From: Amaranthus tricolor
Lineage: Eukaryota > Streptophyta > Magnoliopsida > Caryophyllales > Amaranthaceae
Assembly (NCBI RefSeq): GCF_026212465.1
Contig: NC_080050.1
Coordinates: forward strand, 2,171,501-2,235,500
Reading direction: 5' to 3'
DNA: 64,000 bases
Shown: positions 39,651 through 51,866 of the stretch, in pieces
Position numbering within the stretch: the first letter of the stretch is position 1
Layout of the letters: each line of letters begins with the position of its first letter
Position numbers and translations under genes: made by a program
Notes under the pieces: generated by a model
Databases searched by the model: none
Seen by the model: only the letters and a program-made list of their open reading frames with translations
Told to the model about the DNA's origin: nothing

Positions 39651-42257
39651 CTGTATGTTTATGATAGTAGTAGTTCTGTAAGACTACTAAATTGCTGTGA
39701 ATTTGGGGATGTTCGTTCTTGTTCAGCTTATTTGACTGTTTCACCATGTATAAAGTTCCACGAGTTATTGTAAGTTTGTAGGAGTATTATTTTCATTGGA
39801 ACATTTTGATTAAGAGATAACAAGCTGAAATTTCTCTGAACCGGTGTGTGTGATACTGTTTTTGTGACAAATATCGACTATTTCGTTAAGCTAATCGACA
39901 ATAAACTCGCTTACGAGCTCACCAAAAGTCGAAAACCGACTACAAATCGTATCAGCTAAACTGATCACTTGAATATATAGTACTAAACACTAATAGAGCT
40001 AAACAGATCATGAACTTGTTCAATTCAATTAAGAATCATGAGTTAGTCTAGCGGTTGATGACTTTCTCTTTTACTATCATGATAGGGGATCAATTCTCAA
40101 GCTTTCGAAATCAAAAAAAAAAAAATAAATAAATAAATAAAATAAAATAAAATAAAAGGTTCGGTTTATTTTAGCTGAATCTCATTTTAAGTTTCATTGG
40201 TTTAGGGTAAATGGGTCATACTCAACTTAAGGGAAAGATGAGCAAGTTATTAAGTGTGAAGCATCCTTTTGACTCTATGACCCCATTAATAAGTCAATTA
40301 GTGAAGCAATAAGCATGATTATAAATTGCTACAAGACCCTCTCCTCTCGTCTGTCTCACACCCTCCTATCACTATCTCTCTTAAATTTGATGAACTGTTG
40401 AGACTCTAAATAGACAGCAATTGGAATGAACATATAATCTAATCCAACTACTCCGTGTGAGTGCTACAAAATTTGGCATACTTTTCTTTTTAATATGTGC
40501 TATTAAATTTACCTAATTTTCATCCAGACTTTTCACTTGCATTTTCATCTCAACCAAACATTCTCTCACTTTCACATAAAACACTACAAATTGTAGTTAG
40601 GACAAAATTAGTAAAACAGAGAGTACAACTCAACCAGATAAGATTTTAACCAAATCAATATGACTATTGACCATTTCTAATGACTACTTTAGTCATTGAT
40701 GGTGATTGGTGGTTCAGGTGAATGTGACACGGTGTAAGTAATCTCAAAACACATTTGTCCTCGTAAATAGCCAATATAGAAAATCCTAACCAATAACGGT
40801 TATTTACAAATAACCACAACAAAACAGAATAAATAATATTTAAATAAATAAAATAGGAAAAAGATAAATAAAAATCCCAAAAGCCCTCATGTAAAATAAA
40901 GACATATAAGTGTGATTTACTGCTTTCTTAAATAACTGTTATTTACCTATACCATGTCGTTATAGGCGTGCTTTATATATGTTACTTGGACTCATTTTAA
41001 CCTAATGACACATTTGTTAGTAGCTACTAAATGGTGGAAATATTAATGAAAAATTAGTGTAATTTAATATAAATATTTCTTGACAAATTAATGATCATGC
41101 TTATTCTCCTTCACAATCTCATTTTATTCATAAAATTCATTCCAATACATATCTATTTGAATATATGGTATTGTGTAGTAATAAAAACTTATAAACAATT
41201 TTTTTTTTATAACTAAACCTTCATTAACATAGGAATGATATAATACATATTATGAAAAATTACACTACAAATCATTCTCATTTTCATCGTTTAATACCGA
41301 TGGGTTGAATCTTCAATATTTTTCGACTACATTATGTAAACACACAAATTTGGGTCATAAGTTGTGGAAATTTTTTTGACAAACTAGTCTAGCAAAAGCA
41401 TCTCTTTCTATCCTCTGAGAAGTATGTTTGGTAGTTTGTACAAAATATTGGTAACGCAAAGGATTTACAGTGTAAATTCCATGGGATATACCATGTTATT
41501 CTTATGATGATGAAACTCTGATTACAAAAAACTTTTCTGGTTAAAATTTTTTACTACCACAAAATACCATATCTTTAAATAATAATGCATTAAAATAAAT
41601 TGTGCAAAGAAAATGAAATGATTGAAATTAGACAAACATGACCATTTACATAAGCACGTGTTATGCATCAATGTGCGGAAACCACCACCAATAACACCTC
41701 AAATTTATCAAATATCTCCTATAATAGCTGACTTATTCAGTTTGCTTAAAAGTCCACAAAAACAGCCAACACTTTAGGTTGGTCAAACAAACCAACTAAA
41801 AAATCAACTGTCATTTGCCAAACAATCCGCTAATCAGCTGAGAACACAAGTCATCCATGCTAAAACTTTATCACAGATTTAAGATGGATATGGATATCAT
41901 AGCAAAAAAAACTATATATCATTGGAAAAGCGACTCTACTTCCAAAAAGAGTTGCAACTCGTTTGAATTTACACGAAGGTACTCCCACAAAGAAAACGGT
42001 CAGAAACCGATATAGATCATAGACACCAACTAATAGGTTTTAAACATGTTGGAAATGGTGCATGAAGCAGATTTTATAATTAAGAAATTGTTACATAATG
42101 TTCTAAGCATATTTGGTTACAATTGAAAAGGAAAAACATCAATAATGGTAATTCTACCTCATACAAAAAAGGCTTATTTTCCAAGAGCATGTCTCACAAT
42201 AAAGAACAAAAGTGAGTATAGATGGAAAATCAGGACTCACATCAAAGCTGCAGCAAT
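39651..42257. other. Intergenic DNA between convergent genes
   Basis: The genes at 32940 (+) and 44678 (-) converge here. Remnants: a Stowaway-like half at about 40455-40625 and a hAT-MITE-like segment at about 41700-41850 (ACAGCCAACACTTTAGGTTG, CAAACAATCCGCTAATCAGC). No additional gene was seen. The last 100-200 bp before 42258 are probably the 3'UTR of the complex I gene. Confidence 0.45.
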
Positions 42258-44678
42258 TCATTCCTTTTTACCAGTAACACCAGAAACAACCTGGAAAACA
42301 GATGAGCAATGTTTGCTTAATATAAGAGTGAAATACAAGAGTGAGACACATGAGGTGCATAGAAAATTTGTGCATTCAATCACACAGAGATTTAACAGTA
42401 ATTAGTATAACGCACAAACAAACTTCTTGAAAGAAGATAACCCTCTAATGCAACCAAATAAAGTATTCTGCCATCTGCTAGAATTCGAAGATAAGTGAGA
42501 AAGAATACTCGGCACCAAAAAGTATATTTCATCATCAGCTTGAATTCAAAAGGCACCAAGATGCACAAGTCACTATAGACTACTCAATCATCCAATTTTT
42601 CTACAACCAAAACTTTAATGCAGTCACAAATTAATTTAATTCCATGGACCAAACATACCTATTATGGTCAGAATAACTACCTAGTATTTCAGTTGCATCA
42701 AAAAATATTGCGCAAAGCAACATTAGACCACGAGGAAGTGGGCTCCACAAAGGACACAGCAGATAAACATATTAAATTTCTAGAGCACCGGCATGCCATC
42801 ACCCCAATAACAAAAAGGTTATTGACACTCGATTGCAAACTTGAACTTCACACAAACAAAAAGCACAAATAATTAACATTGTACAGCAGATTACTAAACA
42901 CTGATCTGCACTCTGAAGAGATAATTGAGATGGTAATTTGCAACAGAAAGTAAGTTTTTTGGCATTAGCATAAAATGCGCAACTCAACAGAAGTGACACT
43001 TACATCACTCAAAGGAGGAGGAGGCAACTGCTTTGCTGATTGCATAGAGTCCAACATAGGCCTCACCACTGCTGGGAGAAATAGCCCTAAAGCATCAAAT
43101 GAAAAGCCAACAATGATTTTACAGTAATGCAAAAGTTTAAAAAATAGAAGAGTGCACCTTGGATTTTGAATTTATGATTATTTAAAGACGTGGAACAACA
43201 ATCAAACAATTCTGCTTTTTTGTGTATCACTTACGATGTATGGAGGATGGAGCGCGTAAATCTTTTAGTGATCTGAATAAATGTATGTCTCCCCACAAAC
43301 CATTACTATCTCTAACTCCCTAAAACATGTATGACACTGTCAGATTTTACCATTTTCACTTTCATGACATGTATTTTCTCTCAGATCTCTCCATTTGATT
43401 GCAATTAATATTCTTTGACATCACCCAATTGTAATCATGATTGTGTTTGTACAACCCTAAACCTCATAAATATAGCTCAATGGGTGTTCTCGAGTTTTTA
43501 AACAGCTCAATAAAACCTCTAAGCTCCAAAAGAAGTAAGACCATCTCTATAAAAACACCATCTGCTTCAAATTAATTTCCAATATGTGCAATTCACTAGT
43601 TGTAAACTTGTAACCTCAAAACCCCAATTCAACCAAATGCCAACATCCTAAGGTGATTTGAATTGTTTTTCAAACAAATCATCCAATACTCCAACTACAG
43701 ATATGCACAATAATTCCTTTAAAAATTACCGCTAAAAGGAAAAGGATAATATATGAAAGTAACAAACAGCTAAAGTGCACACAGGTCTCTTACTCCCTTA
43801 CTCTCTTTCACCGAATCCTAAATTTTCAACAGAATCAACCTCTTCTCCGTTGCATCATCAACTATGCGTTAGTCAATATTCATTTCAAATCACCTAAAAG
43901 TCTTTGCACAATTTTAAGCTGTCAAACAAGCCCATATAACCTCAGAAGAAGTAAGAACATCCTCACGAAACTATTAATGTATAACACTAGTTCAAATTCA
44001 TTTCCAATATGTACAATTCAGTCCATCTTTTGGAGTTTGAAAAATGGCTTTCAAAACCTACACCGCAATCACCTACCCTAGAACCCCAATTTGATCAAAT
44101 GCAAACATCCTAATATGTCCTAGTGCCAGCATGGTAAGCACGACCTTTTCTTTCTGCGGTGATGTAATGGGTAAAAACAATTCAATTTCATCCACATTCT
44201 AAAAGCCTAAATAGAAAATCAGCACCTCGGTGTGCTGTAAGTTAAATAAATCGCATGCGGTGAAAACCGATGAAACATTAGCCTAACATCATATAACTGT
44301 GATCTAGAACTGTGATATAATAACTTTAAGATGCATTAAGACGATCAAAGATTTCAAATTCACGCCAATTACAGCAATTGATCCAATCAGAGATCACTAT
44401 GATTGTAAGTCAATCAACGAGCACAAAATCGTCAAGATAGCAGTGTGTTAAACATATTCGAGTGAAAAAGCAGATAATAGTAAGAGTAAACATATATATA
44501 AGATTATAAATTGGAAATCGAGAGAGAAATCATGAAATTATTCTAAATCGTCGAAAATTAGGGTTTTGAAAGAAGTGAAGAATAGGGAAGAACACATACC
44601 GATTCCACCGATGATGCAAGAAGCGGCAACAACTGGTTCTTCGGCGACGAACATCCTAAGCCTTTGCATCACACCCAT
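42258..44678 (-). CDS. Probable complex I B9/NDUFA3-like subunit, 64 aa
   Basis: Three exons on the minus strand: 44678-44600, 43086-43004 and 42290-42258, joined by GTATGT...TTTAG and GTAAGT...TTCCAG introns. The last exon codes only ten residues plus TGA. The protein starts MGVMQRLRMFVAEEPVVAAS, then has one hydrophobic segment (about residues 16-36, VVAASCIIGGIG...LFLPAVV), then RPMLDSMQSAKQLPPPPLSD and a short tail ending TGKKE. Size, EEPV before one membrane helix and the Pro-rich part afterwards fit the small B9 (NDUFA3) subunit in the membrane arm of mitochondrial NADH dehydrogenase. The plant counterpart is, from memory, At2g46540. The match to the plant family is strong; the complex I role rests on recall of structural work. 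Confidence 0.82.
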
Positions 44679-44698
44679 TTTTGTGTCTTCGTTTTTCC

Positions 44699-44726
44699 TC
44701 TCTCTCTGTCTCTCTCTCTCTCTCTG
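44699..44726. repeat. (CT)n microsatellite in the 5'UTR/promoter of the complex I gene
   Basis: CT repeats (GA on the coding strand) lie about 20-50 bp upstream of the start at 44678. GA-rich leaders are common in plant housekeeping genes. Confidence 0.85.
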
Positions 44727-44867
44727 ACTTGCAGTGTGTTTTTGAGAGTTCTACTTTTGGGTGCGTTAATGGTGGGAGAGTTCTACATCACACCTATTTG
44801 CTATTTGGGCTTTGGTCATTTTAATGGATTTCTTTTTAAGGGTCAAAATAAATAAATAAATAAACAC

Positions 44868-45092
44868 AGATTTTGACGAGAAGCGGTATATTTGAAAGAC
44901 CATTTTTAATTGGACTGGTTCAATATATATTTTTTGAAATATTGTAAATAGACATTAAAAATGATATAAGTGGGCATTTAAGAAATTATAAGTATGTATT
45001 AAGGATACGGTAGGTAGACATTAAAAATAATATAAGTAGACATTAAGTTTTAATGGGTTGGGCTTGAAAGACAGTCTCTTAAGAGACTAGCT
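44868..45092. mobile_element. Palindromic MITE, GACGGTCT-related family
   Basis: The left side TTTGAAAGACCATTTTTAAT (with GGACTGGTTCAATATAT) and the right side AATGGGTTGGGCTTGAAAGA then CAGTCTCTTAAGAGAC match the element at 59905-60140 in opposite orientation. Inside are repeated AAGTGGGCATT/GTAGACATT motifs. Confidence 0.65.
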
Positions 45093-45357
45093 GATAAATA
45101 AATAAATAAAATTGACATTAATAATCTAATTCGCTGTGAATAAATTAACATTTCTTATTAGTCTGTTGTCAAGGTGTATCAAATTAAGGGTAAAGGTTGA
45201 ATTATTATATAATAAAAGGGTATACTAATAACAAACTGAGAGCAAAAATTATATATTTAAAAAATAATTCAACAGTGGAATTATTCATAACAGATAAGAG
45301 AAAAATTAGATGATTGATATCAATTTTTATAATAATAATAATGAAAACAATAATATT

Positions 45358-45411
<54 letters not shown>

Positions 45412-46860
45412 TCATTAATAATTATTTTCGAATAATATTGAATTAATGTAGTTAATAATAAATTGAAAAAATAACTAAAGAATTACCAAATAAATAAATA
45501 AAGTAAATCCTAAAATCATTAACAATAGTATAATTTTTATGTTTGGAGGGTGTTAAGGTATAGATGTTGAATTGCTTTCAATCAATGAAATTTATTTCTT
45601 TAAAAAATCAACAAAAAATAAATAAAGATTAAAAAATATCTTTAAATTATTAACAATAGTATAATTAAAGATAATAGTTAATTTTTTTATGTATGGATGT
45701 AAGGAGAAATTTAGTTGTCCAAATTACTCTAACAACCATATAATCTATTTCTATGAAATATGTTTAATTATATAAACAAACAGTCTTGTAAAAATATAAA
45801 CTCTTAGAATAAAATAACAACATTTCTAAATTTATTGCTTATTTGACACTAAGGTAGAAAATCAACTAAACTTATTAGCTTCATACTCAAATTTTATCTA
45901 CTAGTATATTATATCTTATTGTCTCCTCATCCTTAATCCTTGTTGTTTGAAGACTTGCATCCTCCAAAGAAATGGACATAATGATCAAGGAAAAACTACT
46001 TGAATAAGCACTGTATGGCAATGGTATTAGGATATTGGATGAATTAAGCTCTTATGAGCAATTAAAATACTCGAGCGAGCAAACAATAGGGAATGAAGCG
46101 GTAGACAATCCAAAATAGTTGTTTGAACGAGCAAACCTGCCTTGTTTTGACGTTTCCATGCATGAAAGCATAGTCGATTACGCGGATTTATTCATTTGAC
46201 TCCTTGAGCTTATATAGAAATCTCCAAAGGTTAAAGGAATAGCATAAGAAGAGAAAACATTTTCATATTTAGTTGTTGAACCATTTCAATGAGATAAGTG
46301 CTTGTATTTGGGTGAAACTCCATTGGAGTGCTTGTGTATGTAACCAAACACTAACGAGTTTGTTCGAGAGTGCGCACTTAATGTGATTTATTGTCAAGGA
46401 ACTAGCTCTAACACGCTCTCTTACACGAGAGCCCCATTGGCTAGAAGTGTGGATGCAACACAGTCACTCCTCATACCTAAGTTCTGACGCTAAATATTTC
46501 AATTTAAATGAGGGATGATTGAAACTTAAACTCGTAACCTCTTGACGCACTAGCTTAAGCTTAATGGTTACTCTTAACATTTATTAAAATTTAACATTAA
46601 GAAATACAAATCATGTAATTGCATATTTCTTGAAATAGAAAAGTTGTTACAAAATAAGAATTTGTAACATTCAAATATTTACATAATTACATGACAATAT
46701 GACAGACTCAACATACTATACAATCATAGATATTCATCAAAAGAAAATCTGAAAAACTACCATAAAGCTAAGAAAATTACATATATTTTAATACCACAGG
46801 AACCTAAACTCAAACTCATTGCTCTACTTCTTCAATTCTTCAAAGCAAGGTACCGTTCGC
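45093..46860. other. Intergenic DNA with AAT microsatellite
   Basis: An AAT run fills about 45358-45410. At 45980-46560 the DNA is less AT-rich, with motifs such as CTCGAGCGAGCAAACAATAG and GCTTATATAGAAATCTCC. This could be an LTR fragment (TATA then leader), but no boundaries were found. The final 200 bp are probably the 3'UTR of the next gene. Confidence 0.4.
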
Positions 46861-49652
46861 CTAAAATGCCGGTAGCATCCAACCAACCGTCCAACCGAGA
46901 ATCAACCCAGCGCTAACAAGCGTGAAGCCTACAGCAAAAGCAACTGCGTATTTACCGATATCATTTTCTTGCAAGTATCGCTTACGTCGCTTAGCTTTGA
47001 TTGCCTTCTGCCAGCCTTTACGCAGCCTTTTTCGGGATTTATGAGCCATCCAAGGAAGTAAATCAGGCAACGTGCTAAGAGGTGAGTAGTCGTTCTCCGT
47101 CTGTAGGAGAAGATTCTCTAATTGTAGTAGTTTTAACCACTGTCTATACGCAAACAGTTGTGACGCTTGTCGGAAAAAGAGCTTGAGAACGTGTTCTTTC
47201 TCGGTGTACGCTTGTTTTGCCGCCTTCTCGGCTTCCCTTGCACGAGTTTGGGAATGACATAGTGCTTCAAGTAGCTTCGCCTTACACGGGTCATCATCGG
47301 AAACCCTTCCCTTTTCGGGTATGTCACTCTTTGTGCTGAACATTCAGAGTTTCGAAAGTTAAATAATATGCATTAATCAACTAACAAGATGTGTACAAGC
47401 CATAGAAGGCAGTTTCCTAAATAACTGCACCAATCAAGCAAAGAGTGAGACATTACAAGTAACGAGACCATCAATAGATACCGGAAAAACAGAAGACTCT
47501 ACATATAGAGAACCGATCACATCTTTTCATTTTCGGCAAGCTCATGTAGGTGTTATCAAGACTTGGGATCAAGAATCGGTCAACATCACTGCCTAATGGC
47601 TACGTATGCACGAAAAACCGAAAAACAAATAATTAACAGTATAGATTGAGTAGTGTTAGGCTGCGACAATTCATCATTTGATCACCCCATGGGCCCACTT
47701 ATGTGGACACACTTAAGGGGCACCCGTAGACTCGGGCCCACAAAAACCCACGGGTAATAAGTGTGGACTTGCACTCATACTTGGTGGTTCACTCTTTTCC
47801 AAAATTTAAGCGATGTGGGATCTTCCTCACATGTGAAGTATTTCCAACAAGTGGCAGTAGAGTAATTAAACATTAAATTGAATAGTCTCAGGGCTAACTC
47901 CAAAAGGGTATGATCTGTGATCGGACAAGAGGGTAACAAGGAAAACGGGCGAAGAGAAGAATAATTTTTGGTTTGCTAAAGATGCTTGATATCTGCAACT
48001 TTAAGTTCCACTCTGTTACATAAGTCTCTTCATTCCAACACAAACTACCTTGTATTCAGACACCCAAATGCTAAAGATTAAACACTTCAAACTCCATTAG
48101 CAATTCGAAAAGAACGTAATTCCTATTGCGTTTCAACACTGATCGACAAACCAATTCTAACTTCACCCAATTTGAGTAACAAAAGAAGATCATTTCCGTG
48201 CTTTCCTCATCAATTGATCATACTAACAGAATTATAAAAAACCAATCCCAAACCATTCCTATCAAAAGCACTTCTTATTCATGTATGTTTGCTACCAAGG
48301 ATCAATCGAAAACAATCTCTTTGTTATCACTAACGGTGTAAGGTTGCGTGTATCCGACCCAGAGTCACATGATTCGCTAATCTCTCAGCGAATCGCGAAT
48401 CGCGAATCGAAAAAAGCGAATTTTGGTCGGTTTGGGCTACTTTTGGTCCATTTTGAGCGAAGCTCGAATCGAGACATGCGAATTAACTAGCGAATCATAT
48501 GACACTGATCCAACCCCTCGTACCACGCCGAGGTGGGAGTTACTTAATAGTATTGGGTTAATGAAATGTTACAGTTGTTAACGACTCTTTTCAAAAGTCT
48601 CAAAATAGTCTTCATGACTATATCTGAATGAACACATTATAAACTAATTTTGGACAGAAGTTATGCTTCATGCTGTAAAAGAAGTAGATAACCTCAATGA
48701 GACCTAGACAGACAGCACAAGAAAAACCCACATATAATTTTCCATACAAAATTACAAACTTCATTCAAGATGTATTTTAATCTTACCTTATAACTTCAGA
48801 AGATGCATATTCATTTTGAGAAACTCCTCGAACGGAAGACCAATGATTCCTCTGTGACACAACGGAAGATGGACTCGAAACAGCCTCGCTACGAGCCTCC
48901 CAGTCTAAAGACAACACATAAATCTCATCATGATCAATAGACTTCGCTCGTTTATACGGCACCCTTCTCGAGTGCATGTTTTGAGGGGGAGGAAGATCAC
49001 AATTTTCAACGTGGTGAAGCGATTTCTGCGCCACAAACGAGGCCAACTCTTCCTCATCCGTCACACGCCACCAAGGAACCTTCTCCCCTCTAATCCAAGA
49101 AGAATCTGCATTTGAACTACCAACCATCTCCTTTTCCAATAACTCATAATAATCTGTCATGTTCTTTACATCAAGGAAATCCTGATCCACCTTATTACTA
49201 TCAAGAATACCCGGCTCTCCTAATCCCGATTCACATTGTTTTTTGACGTCTAGAAAGGACTCGATATCCTTATAAACATCCTCCATACATTCCTCATCCA
49301 TCGTAGCAATAATCTTAATCGGTAAATCTTCGTTTAAGGTCTCCACATCATCTGTCTTAGAATTAAACTGCTGATTCAGGGCTCTTTGAAGCCCGTGATT
49401 TGGCTGTCTTTGGACCCACCATTTCGTATCAGACGACAAATTAGAATATGATCGGGTCCTATTATAACGCATACGACTTACAGTGCGATGATCTGGGGGA
49501 TCGGCAACATTGGCAAGTCCGGAATCGACTTGTTTGGATGACGAAGTGGAAGATTGACAACAAGCTAATTTGGGAGCTCTTTTAGCATCTTCTTGGACGA
49601 AGTAACGGTTAGCTACTCTTTGCCAGGCTGCTCTTGCTTCTGCAGCAGCCAT
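46861..49652 (-). CDS. Conserved plant coiled-coil protein with C-terminal membrane segment, 446 aa
   Basis: Two exons on the minus strand (49652-48787 and 47335-46861) join through GTAAGA...TTCAG so that AG|C completes a Ser codon. The ATG at 49652 is preceded in frame by a TTG and then stops. The function is unknown; it is a plant-specific family with, from memory, a copy at At2g46550. Visible parts: the N-terminal AEARAAWQRVANRYFVQEDA and KRAPKLACC; a RTVSRMRYNRTRSYSNLSSD block; an acidic middle; VPWWRVTDEEELASFVAQKS; a predicted coiled coil at about 303-370 (KAKLLEALCHSQ...LLQLENLLLQ); a very basic stretch (KSRKRLRKGWQKAIKAKRRK, about 387-406); and a hydrophobic segment at about 419-443 just before the C-terminus. 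The last feature suggests a tail-anchored membrane protein, which is inference. Confidence 0.85.
48361..48507. mobile_element. MULE-like MITE in the intron of the coiled-coil gene (147 bp)
   Basis: The left end is AGAGTCACATGATTCGC and the right end in reverse complement CAGTGTCATATGATTCGC. The flanks ATCCGACCC (48352-48360) and ATCCAACCC (48508-48516) match at 8 of 9 positions. The inside has GCGAATCGCGAATCGCGAAT, unusually CpG-rich for this region. Same family as 14027-14158. Confidence 0.82.
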
Positions 49653-49662
49653 CAATCATCTT

Positions 49663-51209
49663 ACTACAAGAGAAGAATAAATCAATATTCCAAAAATTAA
49701 AACCTTAAAACTTTTGAACTCTCTAATTTCCATGATAAAAAAGCATCCAAAATTATATGCACACAAACAGCAATGCAGTCTAAGAGCATTCAATATCAGT
49801 CCGGGCCTCCACGTCAACATGGATTCAATTAACAACATTCCAGGTGTCACAGGATTCGATAATCTTCTCACAAATCGCAAATAAAAAGAAAGCTGAGTTA
49901 TGATCGTTTTGGGCTATTTTGGGTCACTTTAAGCGGATTAGTTGATTGGGTATCAAAAACGGGATTAGATGATACAATCAACAGCATTCCAGATGTCACA
50001 TGATTCAATAATCTTCTCACAAATCGCGAATTAAAAGAAGCTGAGTTATGATCAGTTTAGGCTATTTTGGGTCAGTTTAAGCGGATTGGTCGATTGGGTA
50101 TCAAAAACGGGATTAGATGCTTCAATCAACAACATTCCAGGTGTCACACGATTCAATAACCTCATTACAAATCGCGAATAAAAAGAAGCTGAGGTATGAT
50201 CGGTTTTGGGCTATTTTGGGTCATTTCATTCGGATTGGCCAATTGGGAATCAAAAAGGGAATTAGATGGCAAATTATGTTACAATGCAGCCTGAGCTCAT
50301 AGCAAGCCAAGACTAAGAACAAATCATTGATTTTACCCTTACTATTAAAGCTATGGTCTTCATGAAAATTATCAAGGAATTAGCATAAATCAAACACAAC
50401 ATGAAATTAAAAGGTACCAAACATATTGATCACATCAACACATTTCAAGTTTCATGCTTTGATTCATATAAAAAAATAAATAAATAAATAAATAAAATAA
50501 TAAAGTTTCATGCTCTAATTGTCCACTCATACATACCCATATAAATATAGATCCCTCACGCCCCTCACACGAAAACCCTTTCCCATGTCCTGCTCATACA
50601 CCACTAAATATTCCACTTAAATTGAGATGGGATAAGATTCGAAGATTTGAACCTAAACCGTTTGAACCAACTCAAACAAAAACTCAAGCTCATAGTTGAA
50701 GCCCCGAGATATACTTATCAATCCCAACATGAACTAACAATTTCAAAATAAAAGTACATCAAATTATCTCCTAAATCAAACTAAAGAGCATGATATTCCC
50801 AAAAAGGCACAGATCATAAATAATTTATCAATTTAAGCACAATTTTTTCCAATGATTTAATAAGCAATAATTTGATCTTGATTCAAAGGGCTAACTAAAT
50901 AAGCATGCACTCTTGCAAATGAATTCAGCTCCAAAGTTACATCACCAAGTAAAAATTAAATCTTATAATTTACAAACATGACGTAAGCAATTAATCAAAT
51001 TAAGCAAAAAAATGATGATTAATAACATAATAACTAGATACCCAGAAGAAAAAAACAAAATCATAACACAAAAGATTCTTCAGCATAGCATATAATAATA
51101 CATGAATCTTCAAGTATCTGCACACGGTAATTAAACTTCTTCACAAACACCCAACAAAATCAATTATTGAAAACCCAGAAATTAACATCAAAAACAAATA
51201 AATCTTACA
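49663..51209 (-). other. Probable 5'UTR intron of the coiled-coil gene
   Basis: On the minus strand AAAAAGT|GTAAGATT ends at 51209 and CTTCTCTTGTAG|TAAGATG precedes the start codon by 11 nt. The DNA upstream (51210 to about 51540) is pyrimidine/purine-rich as in a leader exon. This is inferred from splice consensus only. Confidence 0.5.
49837..50284. repeat. Tandem array of a MITE-derived 148-149-bp unit (three copies)
   Basis: Units start at 49837, 49986 and 50134 with ATTCCAGGTGTCAC or close variants. Each contains ACAAATCGCGAATAAAAAGA, GGGCTATTTTGGGTCA, AAGCGGATT and ATCAAAAACGGGATTAGATG. The last unit ends GGCAAATTATGTTACAATG, like the right end of the MITE family at 14027 and 48361. It lies within the probable 5'UTR intron. 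Confidence 0.85.
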
Positions 51210-51540
51210 CTTTTTAGCTCCAAAAAGATATAAATAGAAGATACCCAGAAAAGGAATTTGGGAAATTAAATATAATTTAGGGTTGTACGAAATAATTACA
51301 TGAAATTATATGAAAGAGTTGATGATGAACAGAAAAGGGTAATAGTCTAGAAGGGTCTCATCCCTGTTGATCTCTTTCACTTTCTCTTTCTTTTTGGTTC
51401 GATTTTTTTGATCTGTAGTTTTGTTGTTGGTTTTGCAGTTATCTTTGTCTACTGTATTTGTTTGCTTGTCTGATTGAGAAGATGATGATTTTTATTTTTT
51501 AGATTATAAGTAGCCCGAGGGAGAGGGAGAACAAACTGAG

Positions 51541-51651
51541 AATTGAATTTAAAATCTTAAACCCATTTATTTTAATTGAAATTTTGAGTCTAATTTGTTT
51601 TTATTTTTATTTCACGTAATTCTATTTAAAAGTCAGATTATGTTTAACGCA
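51541..51651. other. Upstream flank of the coiled-coil gene
   Basis: AT-rich DNA; no promoter element could be fixed. Confidence 0.35.
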
Positions 51652-51866
51652 AATTTTCATGACACCATCTCACACTGAGACCATTTTAATTGGATTGGTT
51701 TAACGTACATTTATTTTTTAAATGATAATTTTTTATAATCTTAGAGTTATCATTTATAACTTTAAAATAATCATTTCCAATTTCAAAGTGTTCACATAGA
51801 GAAATGGGCTTACTTATATAGGCTCGTCTCATGGTGAAACGGTCTCATGTAAGACAGGCTATATAT
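51652..51866. mobile_element. Palindromic MITE, GAGACC/GGTCTC family
   Basis: The left side ATGACACCATCTCACACTGA then GACCATTTTAATTGGATTGG and the right side GGCTCGTCTCATGGTGAAAC then GGTCTCATGTAAGACAGGC form an imperfect hairpin. Related to 11790, 21540, 44868 and 59905. Confidence 0.6.

Noticed and set aside
42145..42999. Three open frames at 42145-42405 (+), 42618-42872 (+) and 42799-42999 (-)
   Set aside because: They lie in the 3' end and second intron of the complex I-like gene and show no protein similarity.
47640..47860. Cassandra-type TRIM in the intron of the coiled-coil gene
   Set aside because: GC-richer sequence with GCGATGTGGGATCTTCC is LTR-like, but no 5S-like region, ends or target duplication could be found.
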